From Lachnospiraceae bacterium (GTDB lineage: Bacteria; Bacillota_A; Clostridia; Lachnospirales; Lachnospiraceae): a stretch of DNA of 33,878 nucleotides. Shown in pieces: positions 25,066 through 33,109 of the stretch. The position numbers were made by a program, and so were the translations under genes. How positions within the stretch are numbered: the stretch's first letter is position 1; the number at the start of each line of letters is the position of its first letter. The DNA lies in assembly GCA_024684065.1 (NCBI GenBank), contig JAIKXO010000194.1, positions 1 to 33,878 on the forward strand, given 5' to 3'. The notes beneath the pieces are model-generated. The model saw only the letters and a list, made by a program, of their open reading frames with translations, was not told the DNA's origin and searched no databases.

Positions 25066-25208
25066 GTAATATCAGGAGATTACAGCCCGGTTTCATAAAT
25101 GAGAGTAATGATAGTGGATATGGCCGCATTACGTCACATTACGCACATTACCTGATATTGGACACATCAGTTAGCTGTGGCTAACTATAAATGGGACATA
25201 AATGGGAC
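25066..25208. promoter_or_regulatory. Repeat-rich regulatory-looking region before the T7SS locus
   Basis: The 483-base gap 24894-25376 holds no gene that I can see, but has ordered repeats. CATTAC occurs at 25127, 25137 and 25146 (10- and 9-base steps, about one helix turn), with an inverted copy GTAATG at 25105. AGTTAGC-TGTG-GCTAACT (25169-25186) is a perfect inverted repeat. ATAAATGGGAC is repeated in tandem at 25187-25208. AATATCAGG (25068) and CCTGATATT (25151) are inverted copies. Helical phasing suggests cooperative regulator binding. Confidence 0.45.
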
Positions 25209-25376
25209 ATATGTTTTGCTATCATCTTTTTGAAAGGAACTTAAGGGTTTATACAGGGATAACCCATAACCGGTTTCGGGGGCACGAATAATGACTGTAT
25301 CAGTCAATCGATACGGCTTTTGTTAGAAACCATGGAAAATGTCATGATATTTACATTAAAGAGAGGAGAGATGATT

Positions 25377-25568
25377 ATGAGTACAAATCTTTGGTATTAC
25401 TGGGCAAAAAGGCTTCACATAGTTGACGGAAATAATAAGGACTGGTATGGATATTGCGATGACATTTCAAATGAGTGCGACTTAAACGGTGATTCCATAA
25501 TCCTTGAAACGAGGCAGGGGTATAAGGAGTTCTCAAGGAGCAATATCAGGCTTATTGAATGCGCATAG
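25377..25568 (+). CDS. Small hypothetical protein, possibly Sm-like
   Basis: A 63-residue protein upstream of essC. It begins MSTNLWYYWAKRLHIVDGNN, then GYCDDISNECDLNGDSIILE ending SNIRLIECA. The strand pattern and the middle D-x-x-S ... ESIILET-like segment resemble small Sm/LSm-like beta-barrel proteins seen in gut Firmicutes, but this is by eye. The ATG at 25377 is chosen because AGAGGAG lies 8 bases upstream; earlier in-frame starts at 25320 or 25371 are poorly placed. It is ~310 bases before essC and could be transcribed separately. Confidence 0.6.
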   Translation: MSTNLWYYWAKRLHIVDGNNKDWYGYCDDISNECDLNGDSIILETRQGYKEFSRSNIRLIECA

Positions 25569-25747
25569 GTAAAAAAGATAATCTCAATTGCTGAAGGAGT
25601 TCCATACTCTGCAGAGTGTTATCCGGATATTAAATGAGCGGAAATCCCTTTCAATTAAGGTTCAATATAGAAGATTATTCAGACCTGAAACGATCAACAT
25701 AGAAAAATCAGGGAGAAGAGAGGCTGTTTTTTGGTTATTATTATGGA

Positions 25748-25776
25748 TTGAACTTTGCAAATCCGTATGTTATGAT
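25748..25776 (+). promoter_or_regulatory. Promoter of the essC operon
   Basis: TTGAAC (25748-25753), 17-base spacer, TATGAT (25771-25776), with an extended -10 TG at 25768-25769. The start near 25783 gives a ~98-base leader to the preferred essC start at 25881. That leader holds the hairpin CGTAC-GTTC-GTACG at 25843-25856. Confidence 0.65.
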
Positions 25777-25880
25777 ACAAAACAGTTCTAATACATATGC
25801 CATGCATGCCTGTTTGGGATGTGCATGATCTCTTTTTTCAGACGTACGTTCGTACGGATTTTCTGTTGGTTGGATGTTGT

Positions 25881-28800
25881 ATGATAATAACCGCGCTTGT
25901 CTGTAATTCTGTATATGTGAATGAAAGCGTGATAAGAGAAGGGGAAGACAGGGAAGTAATAATAGAAAGGCAGCTGTTTTGCCTTAATGATTCATTAAAG
26001 CTTAAGCTTTCATACGATGAATCCGGACTCAGGGTTTGCCTGACAGAAGGAATCCGGGAGGCCGGGGGCATGTACGAAGCATCAGGCTTTCTGGTGGCCG
26101 GGGACAAAGTAATCCTTTTGAGAACCGTTAATGACGAAGTTGTATACCTTTCTGTTTTTTTTTCGGGAGGGGGAAGAAACTGCTTAAGATATGATTGTCA
26201 GGGCATCTCAAAGATTGGCCTGGGGAGAGCGTCCGGACAAACGATATGTGTTACTTCTTTTAAGTTATTATCACTTGACCATATGACCATAGAAAATGAG
26301 GGGACAGAAAGCTTTTTAAACGTTTTCGGGAGAAACGGATGCTATCTTAACAGGTACTATATAAGGAAAGGCGAGAGGAAAAAGCTTTCTTATTCGGATG
26401 AGATCATTCTTCAGGGAATGAAAATCATATGGTTACGGGAGACACTGATTGTCATATTCTACAGTGATAAAGAAATGCCCGGTTTCGAGGGTGAGTCTTT
26501 GTCTATAAGGCTGAAGCCTTTAGACCTTTGTATGCCTTATCCTGTTCTGCCAGGGGATCTCATGAGAAACCATCCCATGGAGGATATACATCCGATACCA
26601 AGGACTGTTAAAAAACTTGACAGAACTCCCGTTGAGTTGGATCCTCCGCCCAATAAGACAGAGATCCGGGAGGAGTCCGTATTTTTGACTATCGGGCCGG
26701 CGTTTACCATGGCAGTTCCGATGGCTTTAGGCTCAGGCCTTGCTATTTATGGGAATAAGGCCGGAAATTCCGGCGGTGCTTTTGTTTATACAGGGCTTAT
26801 TACCGCGATCTCGGCGGCTCTTTTAGGTGCAATGTGGGCTCTTGCAAACCTCAGGAGAAGAAAAAAAGAGGAACGAAGAAAGGAAAGAAGGAGGAGAAAG
26901 GCTTATGAACATTACATAAACGGGATCGAAGAAAGAATCCGGATAAAATATGTGTACAACAGGGAAGCGCTTTATTATATGTATCCATCCGTGGAAAGTC
27001 TGATGCTGCACCATGACAGGGCTTATCTATGGAATCGGTTGAAGGGAGATGAGGATTATTTTGCCATAAGGCTCGGAGTCGGAGACAATCCTGATGAATC
27101 TGTAAGGATCGAGGTTCCAAGGGAGCGCTTTAGCGTGGAAAATGACACATTAAGCAGATTTCCGGCTCTGTTAAAAAATAAGTACGGAAAATTAAAGGAT
27201 GTCCCGATCCTGTTTGACCTTGGTTTGGACAGGTTGTTTGGAATAGTTGCTGAAAGAGGAACGGAGCTTGAAGAGCTGGTTTTCCTTTTAATAGTACAGC
27301 TTTGTGTTGTTATAAGCGCTTCGAAGCTTAAGCTCTTTATTGTCATTAAGAAAGGCCTTATCTGTGAGAGCCGCATCAGGATGCTCCGTTTTCTTCCGCA
27401 TTTTAAAGGAAAAGACAGCTATAATCTGTATTTTTCTTCGGCAGATACGGAGAAATTGAAGGAAGACCTAAAAATGGAGTCGGAAGCTTCATTAAAGAGC
27501 GGTTCTGCAGCGGATATCATTATCTTCAGCGATGACTATGGAAGCGTGAAGGAACTTAAGGATCTGTGCGACGGTATAAAGATAGTGCTTCTAGCCCACA
27601 GCTATAACGGACTTCCGGGCGAATTAAGCAGGATAATACAAAATGATAAAAGCTTCAGGGGTATAGTCAATACAAGGGATTCAGGCGAGAACAGAGAGAT
27701 CAGATTTGACAGACCGGATCTTTCCATTCTTGATGGATTTATAAGGAAGCTTTCAAGCATAAGCATGAAGGAGGACGGCATCCATATACCGATTCCGGAT
27801 AAAGTCCTGATAGAGCACATTTTTGACATGCCCCCTGAGACTATGGGATCCGCAATAGCAGATAACTGGAAAAGAAATAATACTATAAAAAGTCTTAAGA
27901 TACCGATAGGGATCTCTGAGGACAGACGCATAGTATATCTCGATCTTCATGAGAGCTTTCACGGACCGCACGGACTTGTGGCCGGGATGACGGGAAGCGG
28001 GAAAAGTGAGATGCTCCAGACCATTATCCTTTCGATAGCCATGACATTTTCTCCCGAAAAAGCCTCTTTTTTCCTTATAGACTATAAAGGCGGCGGCATG
28101 GCGGAAATGTTTAAGGAGCTTCCGCATCTTGGCGGATGTATTTCAAATCTCTCCGGAAACAATATATATCGGGCAATGGTTTCGATAAGAAGCGAGAATG
28201 AGAGAAGGCAGAAGCTTTTTTTAGACTTCGGAGTGAACAGGATATCTGAATATGAGAAAAAACACATCGCAGGTGAGGTGCAGGAGCCATTGCCCCATAT
28301 ATTTATTATCATTGACGAATTTGCAGAGCTCAAGAAAAATGAACCTGAATTTATGAGAGAACTGGTAAGCGTGGCTCAGGTAGGACGAAGCCTGGGGGTC
28401 CATCTGATACTTGCCACACAGAAGCCACAGGGGACGGTGGATGACAGTATTTGGAGCAATGCCCGTTTCAGGATCTGCCTGAGAGTCCAGGACAAACAGG
28501 ACAGTCAGGATATGCTTCATAAACCGGACGCGGCTTTTTTAAAGGATGCCGGAAGAGCATACTTACAGGTTGGAAATGACGAGATCTATGAGGAATTCCA
28601 GAGCGCATATACAATGGCGGTAAGACAGAACATTGTTGCGAAAGACCGGATGGCCTTTTATGACGGCTTTGGAAACAGGATGGAAGCAACAGCTCTGAGA
28701 GTGCCGAAAACAGGCGGGGAGAATGGAGGTGAGACCGATTTTGAAATAGTAAAGAAACTGATCATAACACAGACGGAAGCCCTTAAGCTTCCATATGCCA

Positions 28801-30356
28801 AAAAACTCTGGATGCAGGAGCTTCCGGACGAACTGGAGGCAAACAGAAGTTTTGAGGCCAAAACCTATACATATTGTCTGGGTTTATATGATGCACCCAG
28901 GCATCAAAGACAGGGTGACCTGACTGTCAGTCTTTTGTCAGGCGGCCACCATATCATCTTAGGAAGAACAGGCTCTGGAAAGAGCACATTTCTGGAAACA
29001 TTACTTTATGAATTTCTGATCTATGAAAATCCCACAACATTAAATGCCTATGTTATAGACTTCAGTAACGGTCTTCTGTCAGGTTTTTCTGAAAGTCTGT
29101 TGTTAGGGGCATATTTTACGGAAGAGGATGAACAGGGGATATGCAACCTCTTTTATATGCTCAGAAAAGAGGTGCAGAAGAGAAAAGCTGAGTATAAAGG
29201 TATAAACTTCGCAATGAAGAAAGAGCTTCTCGAGGATGTATGTGCTATAGCTCTTTTGATCGATAATTACGGAGCTTTCCGGCAGAAGACGAAAGAAAAA
29301 TATGATGAATCCGTTCAGGAGCTTCTGAAAAACGGCGAGGCATATGGCATATATATTATCATCACCGGAGACAGGGTCACTCCCTCGGATGTTCCGGCCA
29401 GGGTACATGATGTCTGCAAAAGCGTTATATGTCTGTCAATGACTGACAGAATGAATTATTCTCAGAGTTTAAGGGTTTTAAGGTGTGAGGTATATCCTGA
29501 CGAAGGACTTGCGGGAAGAGGGATTGCGATAGTAGGTTCGGAGCTGCTTGAGTTCCAGACAGCTGTCGCCTTTTTAGGAAATGAATATGACAGACGAAGA
29601 AAGCTCAGGCAGCTTATAGAGGATAAAAACAATGAGTATGCGGGAGGCAGAGCCAGGCCTGTTCCGATCATACCTTCAAAACCGGTTCTTGCAGACATGA
29701 TCAATACCATGATAATGGACAAAGGGCTGGCAGCAGAAGCAGAGAAAGGAAAGCTTCCGGTAGGGTATAAAAAAGAAAGCGGAGAGCTTCTTTTAGTGCC
29801 ATTTGACAAGCTGAGTTCATTTCTGGTATCAGGACGGAAAAAAAGCGGAAAGACCAATCTTTTACGGGTAATTAAAAGTACGGCATCTTTTTGGGGAATG
29901 GATTATTCTGAGGCAGATGACATTGTCAGTCTGAAGGAGGCTCTCTCTGAAAGAGAAGGGAAGCGGCTGCTGTTTATAAGAAATCTGTCGTCGCTGTTGG
30001 AAGGCTTTTATCAGAGCGGCTATGAAAAGGAGCTGGAGGCAGAGGTATTAAAGCTCATCAGCAAAAACAGGGAAAAGCCCTCAATATGCATAGTTTTTGA
30101 ATGCTCGAGGGATGAGTGTTCTCTTATGTCAGGGAGAAAGCTTTTCGAAGCGCTTAAAGAAGAAACATATGGCATTCACCTGGGAGGAATGATAAATGAC
30201 CAGAATTTTTTTGAGTTTTCCGAGCTTTCTTTTACTGAAAAAAATGTCCAGAAAAACGCCGGAGAAGGGAATGTTCCTTTTATTTCCGGGGAGTTGTTTT
30301 CGGGAGAGGTGATAATACCACTATGGGAGGAAACGGAATTGATGAAAGATGTCTGA
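25881..30356 (+). CDS. essC: Type VII secretion protein EssC (FtsK/SpoIIIE-type ATPase)
   Basis: Membrane ATPase motor of T7SSb, 1491 residues; as I recall, S. aureus EssC is of similar size. Residues ~1-240 form the FHA-like region. Two membrane spans lie at ~267-290 and ~300-323, followed by a very basic stretch (RRRKKEERRKERRRRK). Three ATPase domains follow, with P-loops AGMTGSGKS (701-709), GRTGSGKST (1028-1035) and GRKKSGKT (1318-1325). Walker B of the first is IIIDEFAEL (Asp812, Glu813), of the second LLIDNYG (Asp1128); the third lacks an obvious Asp-Glu. GPHGLVAG, DYKGGGMAEMFKELPHLGG and GRSLGVHLILATQKP are classic EssC blocks. The ATG at 25881 matches the N-terminus of known EssC proteins better than the one at 25797, which has no Shine-Dalgarno and lies ~14 bases from the predicted transcript start. 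Confidence 0.95.
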   Translation: MIITALVCNSVYVNESVIREGEDREVIIERQLFCLNDSLKLKLSYDESGLRVCLTEGIREAGGMYEASGFLVAGDKVILLRTVNDEVVYLSVFFSGGGRNCLRYDCQGISKIGLGRASGQTICVTSFKLLSLDHMTIENEGTESFLNVFGRNGCYLNRYYIRKGERKKLSYSDEIILQGMKIIWLRETLIVIFYSDKEMPGFEGESLSIRLKPLDLCMPYPVLPGDLMRNHPMEDIHPIPRTVKKLDRTPVELDPPPNKTEIREESVFLTIGPAFTMAVPMALGSGLAIYGNKAGNSGGAFVYTGLITAISAALLGAMWALANLRRRKKEERRKERRRRKAYEHYINGIEERIRIKYVYNREALYYMYPSVESLMLHHDRAYLWNRLKGDEDYFAIRLGVGDNPDESVRIEVPRERFSVENDTLSRFPALLKNKYGKLKDVPILFDLGLDRLFGIVAERGTELEELVFLLIVQLCVVISASKLKLFIVIKKGLICESRIRMLRFLPHFKGKDSYNLYFSSADTEKLKEDLKMESEASLKSGSAADIIIFSDDYGSVKELKDLCDGIKIVLLAHSYNGLPGELSRIIQNDKSFRGIVNTRDSGENREIRFDRPDLSILDGFIRKLSSISMKEDGIHIPIPDKVLIEHIFDMPPETMGSAIADNWKRNNTIKSLKIPIGISEDRRIVYLDLHESFHGPHGLVAGMTGSGKSEMLQTIILSIAMTFSPEKASFFLIDYKGGGMAEMFKELPHLGGCISNLSGNNIYRAMVSIRSENERRQKLFLDFGVNRISEYEKKHIAGEVQEPLPHIFIIIDEFAELKKNEPEFMRELVSVAQVGRSLGVHLILATQKPQGTVDDSIWSNARFRICLRVQDKQDSQDMLHKPDAAFLKDAGRAYLQVGNDEIYEEFQSAYTMAVRQNIVAKDRMAFYDGFGNRMEATALRVPKTGGENGGETDFEIVKKLIITQTEALKLPYAKKLWMQELPDELEANRSFEAKTYTYCLGLYDAPRHQRQGDLTVSLLSGGHHIILGRTGSGKSTFLETLLYEFLIYENPTTLNAYVIDFSNGLLSGFSESLLLGAYFTEEDEQGICNLFYMLRKEVQKRKAEYKGINFAMKKELLEDVCAIALLIDNYGAFRQKTKEKYDESVQELLKNGEAYGIYIIITGDRVTPSDVPARVHDVCKSVICLSMTDRMNYSQSLRVLRCEVYPDEGLAGRGIAIVGSELLEFQTAVAFLGNEYDRRRKLRQLIEDKNNEYAGGRARPVPIIPSKPVLADMINTMIMDKGLAAEAEKGKLPVGYKKESGELLLVPFDKLSSFLVSGRKKSGKTNLLRVIKSTASFWGMDYSEADDIVSLKEALSEREGKRLLFIRNLSSLLEGFYQSGYEKELEAEVLKLISKNREKPSICIVFECSRDECSLMSGRKLFEALKEETYGIHLGGMINDQNFFEFSELSFTEKNVQKNAGEGNVPFISGELFSGEVIIPLWEETELMKDV

Positions 30357-30577
30357 CGGAAATATGGGTTCCTCAGCTTTCTCTGAGTATTGACGCTAAG
30401 ATTTCGAAAGATGTTGCGATAGAAGATATCGGAGAAACGGTACTTAAGAGGTTTAATGCAGATTTCAGCGCTTTCACCGTTATGTCTGCCGTCAACGAAA
30501 GGGAACTGCATCCGGAAAAGACCCTGGCAGAAGAAGATATAAGAAGAGGTGACAGGTTGCTGATACTGTTTGAGTAA
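30323..30577 (+). CDS. esaB: EsaB/YukD-like ubiquitin-fold protein
   Basis: An 84-residue protein with the size and position of EsaB/YukD, the small ubiquitin-like accessory of T7SSb. The strand-helix-strand pattern is visible: LSLSIDAKISKDVAIEDIGE, then LKRFNADFSAF and a final DRLLILFE strand; there is no C-terminal Gly-Gly. In other species EsaB affects substrate levels and secretion. The start lies 34 bases inside essC with GAGAGG upstream, so translation is coupled. The next gene follows within 25 bases. Family assignment is by context and fold pattern more than by strict sequence. Confidence 0.8.
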   Translation: MGGNGIDERCLTEIWVPQLSLSIDAKISKDVAIEDIGETVLKRFNADFSAFTVMSAVNERELHPEKTLAEEDIRRGDRLLILFE

Positions 30578-30599
30578 AAATATAGTAAGGAGGCTTAAA

Positions 30600-30899
30600 A
30601 TGCAGGCATTGGTTGCCGACTATTCCGGGCTTAATGATAAAATGCTTAAAATGAGCGAGCTTATCAATAAAATGGTTAAAGCTATAGACGATCTGGAAGA
30701 AGATATCGAAAGGCTTGATATTTCTTGGAGCGGCGAGGCAAACACACAGTTTATGATCGCTTTTTATGATGATTTCAATAAAATGAGGAACCTTATTGAA
30801 AGCATGCTCAAATTTAAGAGATTATTAAGACAGATTATTTTTGAGTATCAGAAAAACGAGCTTTTGGTTTCAGAAAGAATAAAGGAGACAAGAACATGA
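30600..30899 (+). CDS. WXG100 family protein 1
   Basis: A 99-residue two-helix protein of the ESAT-6/WXG100 type, small secreted substrates or chaperone-like partners of T7SS. The turn motif is Trp43-Ser-Gly in ISWSGEANTQF. A C-terminal YxxxE secretion-type motif is present as YQKNE. Both helices are amphipathic with many Lys/Glu. The ATG at 30600 is preferred over an upstream start at 30570 because AAGGAGG lies 7 bases before it. Stop and next start overlap as ATGA. Confidence 0.87.
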   Translation: MQALVADYSGLNDKMLKMSELINKMVKAIDDLEEDIERLDISWSGEANTQFMIAFYDDFNKMRNLIESMLKFKRLLRQIIFEYQKNELLVSERIKETRT

Positions 30900-31204
30900 A
30901 TCCGCTGAAGACTAGAAAAGAAATTGAAATTGATTTTGTTAAGGCCTGCAATCAGTCGAAGGAACTGATCGATATATCTAAAAGTCTTTTCAAGATCGCG
31001 CAATCTGATATGGCTGAAACGATGGCCATGATGCGTTCAAGCTGGCAGGGCGAGAATGCCGGTACCTTTTATGATAAAACCGAGGAGCTAAGAGGTGAGC
31101 TCATGAACAATGCCGAGGATCTGATCAAGATAGCAAATCATATCCATCATACCGCAGATATAATCTACCAGGCGGAAATGATAGCCATAGGTGTATGCTC
31201 ATGA
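30896..31204 (+). CDS. WXG100 family protein 2
   Basis: A 102-residue WXG100-type protein. The turn motif is Trp50-Gln-Gly in SSWQGENAGTF. Unlike the other three it has no YxxxD/E motif near the end; the equivalent place reads YQAEMIAIGVCS, with a terminal Cys-Ser. This suggests it is carried as a partner of protein 1, with which it overlaps by 4 bases (ATGA). AAAGGAG is upstream. Pairs of WXG100 genes often make heterodimers, one partner bearing the signal. Confidence 0.85.
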   Translation: MNPLKTRKEIEIDFVKACNQSKELIDISKSLFKIAQSDMAETMAMMRSSWQGENAGTFYDKTEELRGELMNNAEDLIKIANHIHHTADIIYQAEMIAIGVCS

Positions 31205-31238
31205 TCAAAATAATAAAAACGAAGGAGGAAAAATAACG

Positions 31239-31538
31239 ATGTCATTTATCCAGGTTACTGCCAAAGAATTAAGAAGCAAGGCCGAAGAACTGAAAGGACT
31301 TAACACTAATTTTAATTCCCAGACAGAATCCCTTAAAAGCACGGAGGAAGCTCTGAAGACCATGTGGGAGGGTGAAGCCAACAACACCTTCCACAATGCA
31401 TTTCTGAGGGATAAAGGTCAGATGGACAGCTTTAAGCAGGCAATAGACCAGTATATTAACGCACTTATAACAATAGCGGCCAGATATGAGGAGGCTGAGG
31501 CAAAGAATGCCGCACTGGCCTCGAACCGCTCCTATTAA
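31239..31538 (+). CDS. WXG100 family protein 3
   Basis: A 99-residue WXG100-type protein with turn motif Trp43-Glu-Gly in MWEGEANNTF and a C-terminal YxxxE motif YEEAE. The helices have the usual spacing of hydrophobic residues. AAGGAGG lies 10-11 bases before the ATG at 31239; a longer in-frame reading from 31191 overlaps the previous gene and has no Shine-Dalgarno. It is 34 bases after protein 2. It looks like the most typical EsxA-like member of the four. Confidence 0.9.
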   Translation: MSFIQVTAKELRSKAEELKGLNTNFNSQTESLKSTEEALKTMWEGEANNTFHNAFLRDKGQMDSFKQAIDQYINALITIAARYEEAEAKNAALASNRSY

Positions 31539-31588
31539 AGTACGATCGTGTGTGGAGAGAAATTGTAATTAATTTAATAGTAACGAGG

Positions 31589-31654
31589 AGCCCTCGACTC
31601 TGACGAGGGTATGTCAGATATTTCAGGGGCAAAAACCCCTTTCAATAGAGGAGG
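31589..31654 (+). promoter_or_regulatory. 66-nt structured leader, copy B (fourth WXG100 gene)
   Basis: Second copy of the sequence at 17094-17159. Hairpin 1 CCCTCG ... CGAGGG (31591-31609) with loop ACTCTGA, the same linker, hairpin 2 GGGG-CAAAAA-CCCC (31626-31639), then AGAGGAGG at 31647-31654, the Shine-Dalgarno of the gene at 31662. The six differences from copy A fall in the loop and linkers. It lies in the only gap (123 bases) in the WXG100 array, so it can set the fourth WXG100 and later genes apart. Confidence 0.55.
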
Positions 31655-31661
31655 ATATTAT

Positions 31662-31976
31662 ATGAACGGGTTATTAAAAGTTACGCCTGAAAAGCTGATT
31701 CAGGCAGCAAATGAGTTCAGCCAGACAGGAAAGACCATAAGTTCGCTTACGAGTGAGATGATGTCAATAGTCAATTCTTTAAAGCCGATATGGCAGGGAG
31801 AGGCGGCGACCAGTTACAACAGCAGGTTTTCCAGCCTTCAGGATGATATTACGAGGATAAACAGAATCATTCAGGAACATGTGAGCGACCTTAATGAAAT
31901 GGCGAGAGAATATCAGAATGCCGAGAATGCAAGCCTTGAGGCAAGCAACAGTCTTGTTTCGGATGTGGTGAGCTAA
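31662..31976 (+). CDS. WXG100 family protein 4
   Basis: A 104-residue WXG100-type protein with turn motif Trp44-Gln-Gly in PIWQGEAATSY and a C-terminal YxxxE motif YQNAE. The ATG at 31662 is chosen because AGAGGAGG lies 7 bases upstream; a longer in-frame reading from 31611 adds MSDISGAKTPFNRGGYY, which is the leader repeat. It is followed directly by the VWA gene with no gap (stop and start are adjacent). Its separate leader suggests its own control. Confidence 0.9.
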   Translation: MNGLLKVTPEKLIQAANEFSQTGKTISSLTSEMMSIVNSLKPIWQGEAATSYNSRFSSLQDDITRINRIIQEHVSDLNEMAREYQNAENASLEASNSLVSDVVS

Positions 31977-32996
31977 ATGGGCGTGGAAGCGCTCATACTG
32001 CTTGACAATTCCCTCTCCGTAGGGAGAGGGAATCTTGCAGTATGCAGGGAAACTATAAGATACCTGGCTGATAATGCGGGATCGGGCATAGATTTCGCAC
32101 TCTCGGTATATGGCGAGGATATAGGAATGCTGTCCGATTTTGGCGAAGGCAGAAACGTACTTAAGGAAAGGCTCGATTCCATCGAACTTATTGACAGGGA
32201 GACGTATCTTACGGATAATCTTGCGGCGCTTCTTTTGGAATGGAAAAAAGCTGATTTCGCAGATCGATGTATCATTCTGTTCTCTGACGGAGAAGATGCA
32301 CAGAGCATAAATCATGAAAAAGGAGAGCTGTATTTTCTGCTGGCAAAGCTTGATTATCCCGTGTATGCAGTTCAATGTGTTAATGACAGAAACGCTCCGA
32401 TAAAGAATCTTTCGGCGGTTTCCACGATAAGCAGCGGGGAGCTTCTCTTTACTGAATTTGAAGATTCCGAGGCGGCTGTGGAAAAAAAGCTCGGGGATAA
32501 GATCCTTTCCTATATTAATGCCCGGTATTTTATAGAAGCTTCCGGGGAGCCGGCTCTAAATCAGGATTCCGGTACTGACATAGAAGAGACGGAAGATCAA
32601 AATACCGGGATTGCTCATGAGGCTGATGTTATGGACGGAAATGCCGGCATAGCCGTAGAAGGGTATGAGGGGAATACCGGGGAAACTGTATATAATTATG
32701 AATCAGTGGAAAGGCTTGCGGGAAATGAAATGGTTTATTCAGGTGGAAGCCTTAAGCCGGGAAATGAAAACTATATTTACATCCCGGGAATAATATTTTT
32801 TCTGATCATAGCGATAACGATAATCAGGCTGATCGCGTCGGCGAAAAAAGGAAAAAAGGCAGAAAATAGGGCCGGGAACAGGAAAAACAGAGTCAGACGG
32901 ACGAGAATGAGCTTTTCTGAAGAGCCGACGGAACGTCTGGCAGACGAAGCAAGGAGTTCCGGAGATACGATGCTCCTTTTTGCTGATGAGATATGA
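31977..32996 (+). CDS. VWA-domain membrane protein of the T7SS locus
   Basis: A 339-residue protein. Residues ~1-185 are a von Willebrand A domain with MIDAS motif DNSLS near the start (ALILLDNSLSVGRG), Thr in ETYLTDN and Asp in LFSDGEDAQS. An acidic linker (~190-265, TDIEETEDQNTGIAHEADVM) leads to one membrane span (~268-285, YIPGIIFFLIIAITIIRLI). A basic cytoplasmic tail follows. It has no signal peptide, so topology is uncertain: a C-terminal anchor would leave the VWA domain inside. The end (PTERLADEARSSGDTMLLF) has Thr sites of the kind FHA domains read when phosphorylated, and EssC has FHA-like domains; this is inference. The start abuts the stop of WXG100-4. Confidence 0.82.
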   Translation: MGVEALILLDNSLSVGRGNLAVCRETIRYLADNAGSGIDFALSVYGEDIGMLSDFGEGRNVLKERLDSIELIDRETYLTDNLAALLLEWKKADFADRCIILFSDGEDAQSINHEKGELYFLLAKLDYPVYAVQCVNDRNAPIKNLSAVSTISSGELLFTEFEDSEAAVEKKLGDKILSYINARYFIEASGEPALNQDSGTDIEETEDQNTGIAHEADVMDGNAGIAVEGYEGNTGETVYNYESVERLAGNEMVYSGGSLKPGNENYIYIPGIIFFLIIAITIIRLIASAKKGKKAENRAGNRKNRVRRTRMSFSEEPTERLADEARSSGDTMLLFADEI

Positions 32997-33109
32997 GCAT
33001 GGACACAAATGTTAAGAGGCATGACAGGATGATGGAGATTTATCGTAAAGTCCAATGGGACAGAAGAATGCCGGGCGTAGAAAGGAGGGTAAATGGCGGG
33101 CTTCAGTGA
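32993..33109 (+). CDS. Possible 38-residue protein between the VWA and lipase genes
   Basis: Begins MSMDTNVKRHDRMMEIYRKV and ends at 33107-33109. It is basic and Met-rich, has one Trp and no known domain. Its start overlaps the VWA stop as ATGA and its end overlaps the lipase gene by 17 bases, exactly as the coupled genes of this locus do. There is no clear Shine-Dalgarno of its own. It could be a small partner or simply a bridge for coupled translation. Confidence 0.4.
   Translation: MSMDTNVKRHDRMMEIYRKVQWDRRMPGVERRVNGGLQ

Noticed and set aside
25127..25151. Short CRISPR-like array (CATTAC repeats)
   Set aside because: Units are 6 bases with 3-4 base gaps; far too short for a CRISPR array, and no cas gene is present.
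25588..25791. 67-codon open frame before essC (MLKEFHTLQS...)
   Set aside because: TTG start with no Shine-Dalgarno; its 3' part overlaps the predicted essC promoter, and the residues resemble no family.
25797..25880. 28 extra N-terminal codons of EssC
   Set aside because: No ribosome-binding site, only ~14 bases from the predicted transcript start, and known EssC proteins align from the ATG at 25881.
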